DNA of 64,000 nucleotides, from contig NC_015275.1 in assembly GCF_000178835.2 (NCBI RefSeq), positions 3,369,001-3,433,000 of the forward strand. Reading direction: 5' to 3'. The position numbers were made by a program, and so were the translations under genes. Below, piece by piece: positions 55,778 to 64,000 of this stretch (the first letter of the stretch is position 1; every line of letters starts with the position of its first letter). The DNA is from Cellulosilyticum lentocellum DSM 5427. Its GTDB lineage: Bacteria > Bacillota > Clostridia > Lachnospirales > Cellulosilyticaceae. The notes beneath the pieces were generated by a model, which saw only the letters and a list, made by a program, of their open reading frames with translations, searched no databases and was not told the origin of the DNA.

Positions 55778-56160
55778 GTTGTTCCTCCTTCAGAAACTCT
55801 TGTATGGATTGTTTTTAAAATACCTTGTATTGTTTGCTCCGTATTCGGTGGACCGGTGCCGTAGAAGGTTACACCAATCCGTTTCGCTTCCGGCTCAAAT
55901 TCCCTGCGGCTGCACAGCCAAAGGATGGGTAACGCGCGGTTCTGTGTCCGCAGATAATCACAGGCGGTAAGTCCCTTTGCTCCGGGATAGCCCACGATGG
56001 CAAACGCTACAGGTGGACCGTCCCTCAGAAAGTACGCCAGCTTTACATCACCGCGTCGCTCCGGTTCGTCACCAAAGCGTAAGAGACGGAATTCGCCGCA
56101 GTGTTCCAGTGTACTGACAAGTTCTTCCTCTATCCCGCACAGCGCAATGTTTTTTGTCAT
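55774..56160 (-). CDS. Degenerate receiver-only protein (second)
   Basis: A ~128-aa protein that looks like a stand-alone receiver domain: strand starts MTKNIALCGIEEELVS, middle PVAFAIVGYPGAKGLTACDY, and ALPILWLCSRREF. The phospho-acceptor Asp position reads Val/Gly and the conserved Lys is missing, so it cannot be phosphorylated in the usual way. I start at 56160, preceded by GGAGAGGAGGAAACC. It overlaps the upstream gene (ATGA) and the downstream SLH gene (ATGA). Possibly a decoy or partner of the LytTR regulator encoded divergently; inference. Confidence 0.65.
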   Translation of the reverse strand: MTKNIALCGIEEELVSTLEHCGEFRLLRFGDEPERRGDVKLAYFLRDGPPVAFAIVGYPGAKGLTACDYLRTQNRALPILWLCSRREFEPEAKRIGVTFYGTGPPNTEQTIQGILKTIHTRVSEGGTT

Positions 56161-56537
56161 TTTGCGGTTTCCTCCTCTCCTTTTCCCGAAATCTTCAAAC
56201 ATCCTGCCACTGCTTCCCGAAGCTGAACATCGGATACCGTCCGGCGCAGAAAACAGGTTACACGGTACTGATAGCCGAACAGGCTGTAATCCTCATCGGA
56301 AATCCACAGAAGAGGAACGTCCGGTGCTTTTTCTCTGAGACGACGTACCGCTTCCAGTCCCGCCACACCGTTTAACACGACAATGAGCAGCGAAAACGGC
56401 TTTAATTCCAGTATCTTTAGAAGTGCCCCTGCGCTATTACACTCCGTAATTTCAATCTTTTGTGGGAGAGCCGCCGTTACCAGACGGTTTTCCCAGACGT
56501 CCTCTTCCAAGAACGCCGCGCACAATGCGACATTCAC
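56157..56537 (-). CDS. Degenerate receiver-only protein (first)
   Basis: A ~126-aa protein with the outline of a LytTR-type receiver (LLIVVLNGVAGLEAVRRLRE, WISDEDYSLFGYQYRVTCFL). It aligns by eye with the receiver of the neighbouring LytTR regulator (TSSEFGVKSYDVRAADYIV), but the acceptor Asp is Val and the KP pair is RT. No output domain. Start is GTG at 56537, chosen for AAGGAAGGAGG upstream. First gene of the leftward operon, overlapping the next by four bases. Confidence 0.65.
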   Translation of the reverse strand: MNVALCAAFLEEDVWENRLVTAALPQKIEITECNSAGALLKILELKPFSLLIVVLNGVAGLEAVRRLREKAPDVPLLWISDEDYSLFGYQYRVTCFLRRTVSDVQLREAVAGCLKISGKGEEETAK

Positions 56538-56654
56538 GCGATCTCCTCCTTCCTTAAAATGCAAATAAAAAACTACCGCACCTCTTCCACCGAAGAAGTA
56601 TGATAGTTTTTATTAGGGTATCATTTTGTCAAGTGTTTTTCAATGGGTTATGAT

Positions 56655-56682
56655 CAAGCGGTCGAAAATCTGCACAAGCGGT
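56655..56682. promoter_or_regulatory. Paired direct repeat, candidate LytTR binding site
   Basis: CAAGCGGT occurs at 56655-56662 and 56675-56682, 20 bases (about two helical turns) apart. On the minus strand each reads ACCGCTTG(T/A), close to the LytTR consensus [TA][AC][CA]GTTN[AG][TG], which also occurs as spaced direct repeats. It lies in the gap between the divergent operons, just before the -35 region of the rightward promoter. Confidence 0.5.
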
Positions 56683-56702
56683 TATTTTTTTCCTGAAATA
56701 TA

Positions 56703-56711
56703 TGGTATAAT
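56703..56711 (+). promoter_or_regulatory. Extended -10 promoter of the LytTR operon
   Basis: TGGTATAAT is an extended -10 with a perfect TATAAT (56706-56711), ~40 bases before the regulator ATG. No -35 is visible, and the direct repeat occupies the place just upstream, which fits activator dependence. On the other strand a TTGACA (56632-56627) may serve the leftward operon, but its -10 is unclear. Confidence 0.6.
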
Positions 56712-56749
56712 GTTAACTGGATAATTATGTACAGAAGGAGGGATTTCAA

Positions 56750-57475
56750 ATGAATGCGGCAATCGTAGATGATATGGCTACTGAGTGTGAAATACTCCGC
56801 AGCCTTTTGAAGCAATATGAAACCAATCAACATCAACCAATGCAAATTACAGAATTCCACAGTGGCAGGGAATTGCTTGCCGATTACATACCGGGCAGCT
56901 ATGACGTTGTCTTTATGGATATTTATCTGAACAACGAAAACGGCGTGGACTGCGCCTTGAAACTGCGGCAGCTGGACGAGAATCTGAATCTTATTTTCCT
57001 TACCACCAGCTCAGAATTTGGTGTAAAAAGCTACGATGTCCGTGCAGCGGATTACATCGTAAAACCAGCCACATTGGACAAACTCTCAAGGGCACTGCAC
57101 TATTGCAAGATTGCAGAGCCGCAGAGCGTTCCCTCTATTACGGTTACCACAAGGAATCAGCTGTTGGAAATCACGCTGGACAGGATTCTCTATGCGGATT
57201 ATCAGAACCGCTGTGCTTGTATCCATTTAAAGGACTGTCTCGTTCCGGTATCCGGCAGCTTCTCGGAGCTTACCGATAAACTTTGCTCCTATCCGCAGTT
57301 TATGTCCTGCTTTAAGGGCATTGTTATTAACCTAAAGGAGGTGCGGGAGCTTGGCAGCGATTCTCTCATCCTGAAAAATGGAGAGCAGCTGCCGGTCAGC
57401 CGCCGCTTGCAACGTCAGGTACAGCAGCAGCGCCTGAGTCTCTCCGCCGGTTCGCTGCGGGGGGAGGGAATATGA
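56750..57475 (+). CDS. LytTR family response regulator
   Basis: A 241-aa regulator. The receiver has acidic residues Asp7-Asp8, acceptor Asp57 (VVFMDIYLNNENG) and Lys105 (DYIVKPATLD). A LytTR DNA-binding domain (~130-230) follows with ITLDRILYADYQNRCACIHL and the final SRRLQRQVQQQRLSL. AGAAGGAGGGATTTCAA precedes the ATG. Its stop overlaps the stalk protein ATG (ATGA). It likely controls its own operon and the divergent surface-protein operon through the repeats in between. Confidence 0.9.
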   Translation: MNAAIVDDMATECEILRSLLKQYETNQHQPMQITEFHSGRELLADYIPGSYDVVFMDIYLNNENGVDCALKLRQLDENLNLIFLTTSSEFGVKSYDVRAADYIVKPATLDKLSRALHYCKIAEPQSVPSITVTTRNQLLEITLDRILYADYQNRCACIHLKDCLVPVSGSFSELTDKLCSYPQFMSCFKGIVINLKEVRELGSDSLILKNGEQLPVSRRLQRQVQQQRLSLSAGSLRGEGI

Positions 57476-59733
57476 AGCAGATACTTGCACTGATTTTAAC
57501 CGCTTTTCTGGTTTGTACAGCACTTGCACCGCCTGTACTGGCGGCAGAGGATGCGGTTCTGCCTTCCGAAACCACAGATACTGTTACCGATTGCGGAAGC
57601 GGTGCTGTTTCGGATGACAGTATAGACACCGCGACTCCTTCCGCTGCAGATATGGTCACGGATGGTGATGAAACCGGCGGTACAGACGACAGCAGTGTCA
57701 GAGCGGACGGAACTGAAGACAGCGCCGTTCCTGACACCTTTGACTATACCGGCAGCATCATTTCCTATACTACCCCGAATGCTTTTACAAGTACGTTCCA
57801 TACGGATTGCGGCGATACCGACTTTACGCAGTTACATAATCAACTGGATTCTATCAGCATTTCTGCCACAGCGGAAAAGGATGGTTCTTCCTATCCGCTT
57901 ACATTGTCTGTTGCATGGGATTTCAGCACATTGGATGCAGAGACACCCGGTACTTACACTGTGATTGGAAACATTTCCATTCCAGCCGGAGCAACGCTTT
58001 TGGAAGGACTAGAAAATACGGTCTTCATTTCCGTACAGGTAACTGCTCCGCTACTTACCGTAACGCCTGCTGCAATCACTCTGACCAGCTTTGATGAACC
58101 AGATCGGACAGATGCCGTGGCATTCCCCGTAGGAACCACGCAGGAGGAGCTTTCCACTTGGTTTGCCGATTCCATCGCAGGCTTCATCGGCTATGACGCA
58201 GAGGGCAATCCCTATGACTTAATCTCAGGTGCATGGTCTTTGGATACCGTGGATACTGTTACGGCTGGCGTGTACTATGCTTTTACATCACCTGACCTTG
58301 GAACAGAGTATACTCTGGCAGACGGTGTTTCTCTGCCCCGGCAGCTTTGCGCGGTTTCCATTCAGGTTCCCGGTGAACCGGATATTAACTGCTGTGTAGC
58401 GGGACGTGGCTTTCTGCACTTTCCGTGGGTGCTTTCTGCCGCACAGGAGGAACAGCTGGTGGAGTTTGCTGTATGGCTACGGCAAGATGGCGGAGAATGG
58501 ACAAGCCTAAATGATGGCTTCCTGTCTGTCTCCGATGGTCTCCAGCTTTCCCAGCGAGTGCTTACCTATGGAAGCACTTATGAGCTTAAAGTGACCTATC
58601 CCGGCGGTCAGACCGGTGTTCTGACCTTTCAATATGACGGGGAGCTTAGTATTCTTGATTATTCCGGTGGTGACCGGGATGGCGGCGATGTAAATGGAGG
58701 AGGTTCAGGAACCGGTACACAACCTGCTCCAACCCCCACAAATCCGCCCGATAATTCCAATGAGGATAGCAATTCAGGTAATGATAATGATTCGCCTGAT
58801 ACGAGCGATTCCTCCTCAGATACAGATGAGCCCTCACAGGATTCAGGCTCCTCATCAGGAGAACAACAGAAACCGCAGGGAGGACAGAATTCCTCAACTG
58901 GTGAAAATGAGCCGTCTCCATCTGCTCCTGAGTCCCCCGGTGACTCTCAAAGTAACGACAGTCATAACAGCGATAGCAATTCACAGACACAGGTTCCCGT
59001 AACAGAGAAACCGACAGCCGTAGCTCCTGCCACTCCGACTGAATCAACAGTACCAGTGTTTTCCGATGCTTTCTTTACACGGGAAACAGCGAGTACTTCT
59101 GCTGAGCAAAAAAACGATACAGTACCCAAACCGAAGGACAGTACCCAAACAGTAGGCAACCCAGTACAGGACGATAACATTACACAGTCGGAGAAAAGCT
59201 TAGAATCTCAGGTATCTGCCACTGTTACAGAATCCTATTCTCCTACCCAGACAGTCATTTCCGGTCTGCGTCTCAAGGATCTCTGTAAAGAGGAAGAAAG
59301 CGTCGTGTTTGGTTCCGGCGATGTAACCGTCAGTATTCCAAGCAAGCTGCTTTTAGTGCTGGACTTGTCGGATACGGATACTCTGACTGTTAGGCTGACC
59401 CAGCCGGAAAGCAATCAGATTGTGCTTGCAGTGGAGGTTTCAGGCAAACCGGTTACGCAGCTTTTGGGAACAGTATTGCGGCTTCGATACATGCCGCAGT
59501 CGGAACATACTGATATCACCATCCAAAACGACGCTGGCGAACAAATGACAGATGTTTCCTACGATGGGGAGCTTCTGCGCTTTGCCGCGGATACGGCAGG
59601 AACTTATACCATTACAGAGCTATCAACTACACAGGAGACTGGGAAAAGTACATCGCCTCTGCTTCCTGTATCTGGCGGCTTGCTTTTAGCTGCGGGAGGA
59701 ATTACACTTTTCAGGAGGAAACGCCATGGATAA
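57472..59733 (+). CDS. Secreted stalk protein with C-terminal anchor, between regulator and kinase
   Basis: A 753-aa exported protein. A signal peptide (LALILTAFLVCTALAPPVLA) is followed by Ig-like strand-rich domains (~90-400), a long Asp/Ser/Asn/Pro/Gln-rich low-complexity stalk (~405-560), another folded domain (~590-715) and an anchor: LLPVSGGLLLAAGG, then RRKRHG. The anchor has the order of a sortase signal but LPVSG instead of LPxTG, so it may be only a membrane anchor. It overlaps the regulator gene (4 bases) and the kinase gene (8 bases), so it is made with them; a co-sensor or monitored surface protein is an inference. Confidence 0.82.
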   Translation: MKQILALILTAFLVCTALAPPVLAAEDAVLPSETTDTVTDCGSGAVSDDSIDTATPSAADMVTDGDETGGTDDSSVRADGTEDSAVPDTFDYTGSIISYTTPNAFTSTFHTDCGDTDFTQLHNQLDSISISATAEKDGSSYPLTLSVAWDFSTLDAETPGTYTVIGNISIPAGATLLEGLENTVFISVQVTAPLLTVTPAAITLTSFDEPDRTDAVAFPVGTTQEELSTWFADSIAGFIGYDAEGNPYDLISGAWSLDTVDTVTAGVYYAFTSPDLGTEYTLADGVSLPRQLCAVSIQVPGEPDINCCVAGRGFLHFPWVLSAAQEEQLVEFAVWLRQDGGEWTSLNDGFLSVSDGLQLSQRVLTYGSTYELKVTYPGGQTGVLTFQYDGELSILDYSGGDRDGGDVNGGGSGTGTQPAPTPTNPPDNSNEDSNSGNDNDSPDTSDSSSDTDEPSQDSGSSSGEQQKPQGGQNSSTGENEPSPSAPESPGDSQSNDSHNSDSNSQTQVPVTEKPTAVAPATPTESTVPVFSDAFFTRETASTSAEQKNDTVPKPKDSTQTVGNPVQDDNITQSEKSLESQVSATVTESYSPTQTVISGLRLKDLCKEEESVVFGSGDVTVSIPSKLLLVLDLSDTDTLTVRLTQPESNQIVLAVEVSGKPVTQLLGTVLRLRYMPQSEHTDITIQNDAGEQMTDVSYDGELLRFAADTAGTYTITELSTTQETGKSTSPLLPVSGGLLLAAGGITLFRRKRHG

Positions 59734-61660
59734 AAAAACTTTTGTATTACGGCGGTCTTTGGCGCTGCTTCTGATGGTTGCCCTTTCCTCCGCTCTGTTT
59801 CTCTCCCTATACCATTTTGACAACAAGTACACAAAAGCTGCACCTCAGGCCATTAACGGCGCGCTGTACGTTTCAGAAGCGGACTGGACGGACACACCCA
59901 TCCGCTATCTGCGGGACGGCTGGCGTTTCTACGCAGACCGCCTGCTGACACCGGAAACCTTAAAACAACAGGGTGACAATTATCAGTACCTGTCCATTGG
60001 AGAACAGTCTAATTTTGCCATGGGCGACTCTCGCCGCTCCCCTCATGGAAGTGCCAGCTACGCCTTAACGCTGTACCTGCCGGAGGAGGAACATACCTAT
60101 GCCCTTGAACTACCCGAAATCTATTCCGCTTACCGGTTTTACATTGATGATAAACTGAAGCTGCAAATGGGCGAACCGGACCCGGACGATTATCAGGACC
60201 AGACCCAATGCCGTGTCATTACCTTTGAAGCCTCCGGCAAGGTGACACTTCTGCTTGCGGTCAGTGACCACTCCTTTTTATACAGCGGCCTTGTTTATCC
60301 GCCTTCCTTTGGCGAACCTCTGAATACTTACACAATCCGGGGACTGCGGTTCGGGATTTGCCTGATTTTGGTCACGGTAACACTGATGCTTGCCATTTTT
60401 AGCTTTTATCTTGCCATCCGTACCCGTCGGGGGAACAATATCTGGCTCTTTTTCCTTTTGTGTCTTTCGACCGCAGTGTTTACTTCCTACTGCGTGGTGC
60501 ATGGTATCCTGCCGCTTCCAATCCAGCCATGGTACACTGTAGAACTGGTCAGCGGATATCTGGTAACGCTGCTTGTGATCATTCTCCACAATCGCATCTG
60601 CGGCACAAATAGAACTATGCAGGTAATCAGCGGTGCCACCTCCGGTGTTGTCTGTGTGTTGGTGCTTCTTTACGGGGTATTTGCTGCGCATCTTACATTG
60701 CCGGTGATGCTTGCCTTTTCCAATCTGGTTTTCGGTTTCAAGCTGCTTACCGCTGTTTATCTTCTGTTTACCGCCGCTATGGCGGTACGCCGAACGATAG
60801 AAAAAGCGACCATACTGCTCTATGCGGATATTATCTATGCCTGCGCCTTTGTCTGGGATCGCCTCCTGCCGAACTACGAGCCAATCCTTAGCGGCTGGTT
60901 TCAGGAATGGGGCAGCTTAAGCCTTGTCATCGCAACCGGCGTGGTGCTGGGGTATGATATTACCATGGGTTACCGCCACAGCCTTGTATACGCCGAGGAA
61001 CAGCGGCAGATGAAACGACAGCTTACCATGCAGGTGGAGCATCTGCGGCAGATGAACCAGAAGGTGGAGGAAAGTGCAAAGCTGCGCCATGACTTCCGCC
61101 ATCACTTACGCACCCTGATGACACTGGCCGGAGAAGGACACTGTGAGGAACTTGAAAACTACATCCGTGGTATCACGGAAATCAACGAGGGTACCCGGCT
61201 TGGCCGTCTTACTGACAACATCGAGCTGGACGCACTGGTGCAGTATTACAGTAATCTTGCGCAGTCTGCCGGTATCCAGTTTCGCGCAAGGCTTTTGCTT
61301 CCCGCAGTGCTGGATTTTCCGATTGTGGATCTATGCGGTCTTCTTGGAAACCTGATGGAAAATGCAGTGGAGGCCTGCCAGCGCCAGCAAACCGGGGGTA
61401 AGACCATTTTTATCGCCGGACGGGTACAGGACGGCCAGCTTGAATTTGTTGTGGACAACAGCTTTGACGGGGAACTCAAAACCAGAGGGGGGAAATATCT
61501 ATCCTCTAAACGAAGTGGCTTTGGCCTTGGCGTTTCCTCCGTCTTGGAAACCGTGGAGCGGTATAACGGTGTAATCAATCTGTACGCCGATGAAAAGAGC
61601 TTCCACGCAGAGCTATCCCTGCCCACAGGGGCAGAAAAAAGAATACCTATATCGGTATAA
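59726..61660 (+). CDS. GHKL sensor histidine kinase with extracytoplasmic domain
   Basis: A 644-aa kinase. A first membrane segment (~10-28), an extracytoplasmic beta-rich domain (~35-200), seven further membrane segments (~205-425; a 7TM-DISM-like layout), a coiled coil and a GHKL kinase core follow. The H box is [13 protein letters not shown] with His455; the N box is [22 protein letters not shown] and the G box [19 protein letters not shown] complete it. This is the usual partner of LytTR regulators. It is the last gene of the three-gene operon. Confidence 0.9.
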   Translation: MDKKTFVLRRSLALLLMVALSSALFLSLYHFDNKYTKAAPQAINGALYVSEADWTDTPIRYLRDGWRFYADRLLTPETLKQQGDNYQYLSIGEQSNFAMGDSRRSPHGSASYALTLYLPEEEHTYALELPEIYSAYRFYIDDKLKLQMGEPDPDDYQDQTQCRVITFEASGKVTLLLAVSDHSFLYSGLVYPPSFGEPLNTYTIRGLRFGICLILVTVTLMLAIFSFYLAIRTRRGNNIWLFFLLCLSTAVFTSYCVVHGILPLPIQPWYTVELVSGYLVTLLVIILHNRICGTNRTMQVISGATSGVVCVLVLLYGVFAAHLTLPVMLAFSNLVFGFKLLTAVYLLFTAAMAVRRTIEKATILLYADIIYACAFVWDRLLPNYEPILSGWFQEWGSLSLVIATGVVLGYDITMGYRHSLVYAEEQRQMKRQLTMQVEHLRQMNQKVEESAKLRHDFRHHLRTLMTLAGEGHCEELENYIRGITEINEGTRLGRLTDNIELDALVQYYSNLAQSAGIQFRARLLLPAVLDFPIVDLCGLLGNLMENAVEACQRQQTGGKTIFIAGRVQDGQLEFVVDNSFDGELKTRGGKYLSSKRSGFGLGVSSVLETVERYNGVINLYADEKSFHAELSLPTGAEKRIPISV

Positions 61661-62131
61661 CCGAAGTCTATTACTTACTTTTTTGCTTTATAAACATTCT
61701 TTACAAACTTCAATTTTTGCAGTAAGATGAGCATATAACCTTGAACTTTGACAAATGAACATCGTATCCCGCAATGCAACGTGAGCATTGGGTAAGCGAC
61801 GAGCCGAAGGGCGCTGACGGATTTGAATATCCGGCGATATACCTTGCGGCTGTTATTGCTGTGCGGTACAGCAGAATTGCAACGACCTCAGTGCGTAATC
61901 ATGATACTTCTGCCGTGGCGGCAGGCCTGAAAGACGGCAACATGCATCACCCTGATTTGAGAAAGAATCGGGGGCGGCTGTTATGGGATTTGCGTAACCG
62001 GCAAATCGGCATTGTGGACTGGAAAACTTTTCATTACGCTTTTTTTATTTTATGAATGTCTGATTTTTAAAAAGAAACAGCCGGTTCCAAGGGGGTATTA
62101 TGTTCATTTGCAGAATATAATTGTGACCAAA
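61661..62131. other. Unassigned stretch after the kinase gene
   Basis: About 470 bases without a convincing gene. An ORF at 61774-62055 (93 aa) has no good ribosome site and no recognised motif. The part 61750-61990 is GC-richer and looks structured, so it might be a decayed gene or RNA; I cannot identify it. Confidence 0.4.
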
Positions 62132-62161
62132 TAGCTCTGTGTGATTTCTCGCACAGAGCTA
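62132..62161 (+). terminator. Rho-independent terminator
   Basis: TAGCTCTGTG (62132-62141) pairs perfectly with CACAGAGCTA (62152-62161), followed by TTTTT. It separates the surface module from the mobilization genes. Confidence 0.8.
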
Positions 62162-62267
62162 TTTTTGCGTCTATTTGTGGTAAGAGTGTAAAACTGCCTA
62201 TATAGGTGATTTTGCACGCTTACCCTCTTTTCTTTTTAAGGAGAGCGTCAGACAACGGAGACGGATT

Positions 62268-62381
62268 CACACCCGAAGGGTGTGGCAAGCGTCCTATCTG
62301 TCGGACATCCGTCCTCGCCCCTTACGGTGCGCAGATAGTTTTCCTGCTCCGCAGAGGTAAAAAGTGCAAATGCGTTTGCAC
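62268..62381 (+). other. Putative oriT region with several hairpins
   Basis: Upstream of mobC are CACACCC-GAA-GGGTGTG (62268-62284), CTATCTG...CAGATAG (62294-62300 with 62332-62338) and GTGCAAA-TGCG-TTTGCAC (62364-62381), all perfect. Clustered inverted repeats directly before mobC and relaxase genes are typical of transfer origins. The nick site is not identified. Confidence 0.55.
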
Positions 62382-62413
62382 CCTTGGAACTCCATTCAGA
62401 GAGGAGTGCTACC

Positions 62414-62743
62414 ATGAACAGAACCCATAAGATTTCATTTCGTGTATCAGACTATGAACGTAAGCTCGTCCAGTCCAAGGTCAAAAAGTCAGGTATCCGA
62501 ATGTCTGATTTCTGCCGTCATGCTGTGCTGGGCAAGGAAATACGTACCTTCAAAGGACTGGACAAATGCAGTTATGAGCTGAATAAAATCGGCAATAACC
62601 TCAACCAACTCACTGTACTTTGCCACCAGAGGGCGGTGCAGAATCCGAACCTTGAAACAATGCAGATACAGCTTTCCGCTGTGCTGGAACTCATTTACAT
62701 GGCTCTTGGAGGTGACGACGATGGCTATAGTCAAACCGATTAA
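62414..62743 (+). CDS. MobC-type mobilization accessory protein
   Basis: A 109-aa protein with an N-terminal ribbon-helix-helix-like region (HKISFRVSDYERKLVQSKVK, then GIRMSDFCRHAVLG) and the MobC signature KCSYELNKIGNNLNQL. It binds oriT and helps the relaxase. I start at 62414, with GAGAGGAGTGCTACC before it; an earlier in-frame ATG has none. It overlaps the relaxase gene by 23 bases. Confidence 0.88.
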   Translation: MNRTHKISFRVSDYERKLVQSKVKKSGIRMSDFCRHAVLGKEIRTFKGLDKCSYELNKIGNNLNQLTVLCHQRAVQNPNLETMQIQLSAVLELIYMALGGDDDGYSQTD

Positions 62744-63854
62744 AGTGCGTGTCGGCAACCTTGCAGGATTGCGGGCGGTGCTGGATTATATCAAGGAAGA
62801 CCGCAAGACCCAAAACGGGGCATTGGTCTACTGTAAGGACTTGCTAAAGGGCAAGGAATACCAGCAGATGGTTATTACTAAGCGAGCCTTCCACAAGGAC
62901 ACAGGACGGCAATATGCTCACTTTGTCCAGAGCTTTGACCCGAGAGACAACGTATCCCCCGAACTGGCATACAAAATCGGTCAGGAATTTATCAAACGAT
63001 ATGAGCCTTTCCAAGGCTTTCAGGTAATGATGGCGGTACATACCAATGAACCGCATATGCACATTCATTATATCGTCAGCTCTGTCAGTCATGAGAACGG
63101 CTGTAAATGGCAGTCCAGTCCAGAGGATTTAAAACGAATGCGTTCCCTTTCCGATGAACTGTGTTTGGAGCATGGATTATCCGTCATTGAGCATGGAAGA
63201 AAGGGACACCGTTCCTATGGTGAGTATTCTCAAACAGCAAGCTGGAAACGGCAGCTGGCACAGGACATTGCAAATAACCTTGCCATTAGTCATAGCCGTG
63301 CGGATTTCATACACCGTATGGAAAATATCGGGATAGATGCTGATGTTGGTGAAAAAAGCGCTTTATTTACCATTCCCGCAGGTGTATATGGCTTGCAATC
63401 CGAACGAAAATGTTCCAACTGGAAATTGATTTCTTATGGTGATTTTACTACAGAAAATATGCGCAACACATGGAACTGCAATGCCGGGCTGGCAAGAATC
63501 GGGGGCAGTGATATGCAGCTGTTACAGGAGGTTTTATTGGAGCTGGGTCAGCTACATTGTCCGGATACCCCAGACCGTTATCAGGATATGTATTTTCGAG
63601 ATATTCCTTTTGACGGCATGACGAAGCAGGAAATCGAGATTGCCCTCTCCCGTAAGGCACTGGATTCCATGCTGGAGAAAGCACGGCAGGCACACGAAAA
63701 GGCAAAGGCAGAAAGTCGGCAGGCTGGACTGCTTTTAGCTACCATAGCCGATACCCTTGCCGAAGTTTTGCGCTGGCAGGAGGAGCAACGACAAAATGCA
63801 CCCAATCACGATGATTACACAGAATATGAGGAGGAAAATGAATATGAACTGTAA
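62721..63854 (+). CDS. Relaxase (MobA/MobL, MOBP-like)
   Basis: A 377-aa relaxase that would nick oriT for conjugal mobilization. The metal-binding motif is EPHMHIHYIVSSV (His112, His114, His116), preceded by YAHFVQSFDPRD. The N-terminal MAIVKPIKVRVGN has GGAGGTGACGACG before the ATG at 62721. The length is on the short side and the C-terminus is helical and charged. Downstream a further gene starts within its last codons. No coupling protein is in the window, so the element may be mobilized by another one. Confidence 0.88.
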   Translation: MAIVKPIKVRVGNLAGLRAVLDYIKEDRKTQNGALVYCKDLLKGKEYQQMVITKRAFHKDTGRQYAHFVQSFDPRDNVSPELAYKIGQEFIKRYEPFQGFQVMMAVHTNEPHMHIHYIVSSVSHENGCKWQSSPEDLKRMRSLSDELCLEHGLSVIEHGRKGHRSYGEYSQTASWKRQLAQDIANNLAISHSRADFIHRMENIGIDADVGEKSALFTIPAGVYGLQSERKCSNWKLISYGDFTTENMRNTWNCNAGLARIGGSDMQLLQEVLLELGQLHCPDTPDRYQDMYFRDIPFDGMTKQEIEIALSRKALDSMLEKARQAHEKAKAESRQAGLLLATIADTLAEVLRWQEEQRQNAPNHDDYTEYEEENEYEL

Positions 63855-64000
63855 CCACATTAAGCTGTTTTTTCAAAGATTGCGCTGTTTGTTTGTGAGT
63901 AAAAAAGGTACATGGGAACGTGAAGAGCCGGGCAAGTGTCCGGCTCTTTGCTATGTCATCGGCGGTGTCAAATACCTTGTAAACGCTTATTTCAAAGAAG
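63844..64000 (+). CDS. Hypothetical protein (3' truncated by the window)
   Basis: An open frame from the ATG at 63844 (GGAGG nine bases upstream) to the window end, at least 52 codons, overlapping the relaxase stop. It has a basic N-terminus, two Cys and ends in view with CPALCYVIGGVKYLVNAYFK. Mobile-element genes often carry small Cys-containing proteins here. Family unknown. Confidence 0.6.
   Translation, partial: MNCNHIKLFFQRLRCLFVSKKGTWEREEPGKCPALCYVIGGVKYLVNAYFKE

Larger units (their letters stand above)
44099..64000. mobile_element. Integrated mobilizable element (right end outside the window)
   Basis: From here the DNA is visibly GC-richer than the preceding 44 kb and genes of mobile elements appear: tnpV at the left, oriT-like hairpins, mobC and a relaxase at the right. 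The cargo is a LytTR two-component system and giant surface proteins. No integrase is inside the window; it may be beyond 64,000. The left limit is set from composition and the first element gene, not from an identified att site. Confidence 0.6.

Noticed and set aside
61774-62055. A 93-aa ORF after the kinase gene
   Set aside because: No convincing ribosome site, odd composition and no recognised motif; listed only as an unassigned stretch.

Overview
The first ~44 kb is AT-rich chromosomal DNA of an anaerobic, low-GC Gram-positive bacterium. Polysaccharide enzymes (GH2 beta-mannosidase, CE2-type acetyl esterase, GH1 beta-glucosidase, glycogen synthase), a Cthe_2159-type carbohydrate-binding lipoprotein and ferredoxin-type proteins suggest a cellulolytic or hemicellulolytic clostridium of the Lachnospirales, possibly Cellulosilyticum-like. 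That placement is inference; no rRNA is present.

Layout, chromosome: 1-1749 the end of an unknown coiled-coil gene and a vanW-family gene; 1794-5451 a cassette of VTC-domain protein, DUF4956 membrane protein and Cthe_2159-like lipoprotein; 5.7-12 kb mannosidase, cold-shock protein, CE2 esterase, HAD hydrolase, YjbQ; 12-17 kb a radical SAM/SPASM enzyme overlapping a flippase-like membrane gene, an MntP-like exporter, and a MATE pump with a TetR regulator; 17.4-24 kb AIM24 protein, class I ribonucleotide reductase (nrdA-nrdB), dCMP deaminase and glgA with a small argS-like remnant behind it; 24.2-33.5 kb two ABC systems around a two-component system; 33.7-36.2 kb a GGDEF protein, a membrane Fe-S pair and a small repeat protein; 36.3-39.5 kb a TPP-riboswitch thi operon (thiM-thiE, then thiD) split by a 602-bp palindromic element and led by nine perfect 7-bp repeats; 39.5-44 kb a secreted beta-propeller protein, a GH1 beta-glucosidase and an AraC regulator.

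From about 44.1 kb to the window end the DNA looks GC-richer and carries mobile-element genes: tnpV at the left, oriT-like hairpins, mobC and a MobA/MobL-type relaxase at the right. The cargo is a surface-protein and signalling module. One operon runs rightward: LytTR response regulator, secreted stalk protein with a C-terminal anchor, GHKL sensor kinase, all overlapping. A divergent operon runs leftward: two degenerate receiver-only proteins, a 1,559-aa SLH protein and a second giant SLH protein whose frame is broken at an A7 run. Paired direct repeats resembling LytTR sites lie between the two operons. This module is the best candidate for an undescribed system: a mobile, possibly phase-variable surface coat under its own two-component control.

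No tRNA, rRNA or CRISPR array was seen.
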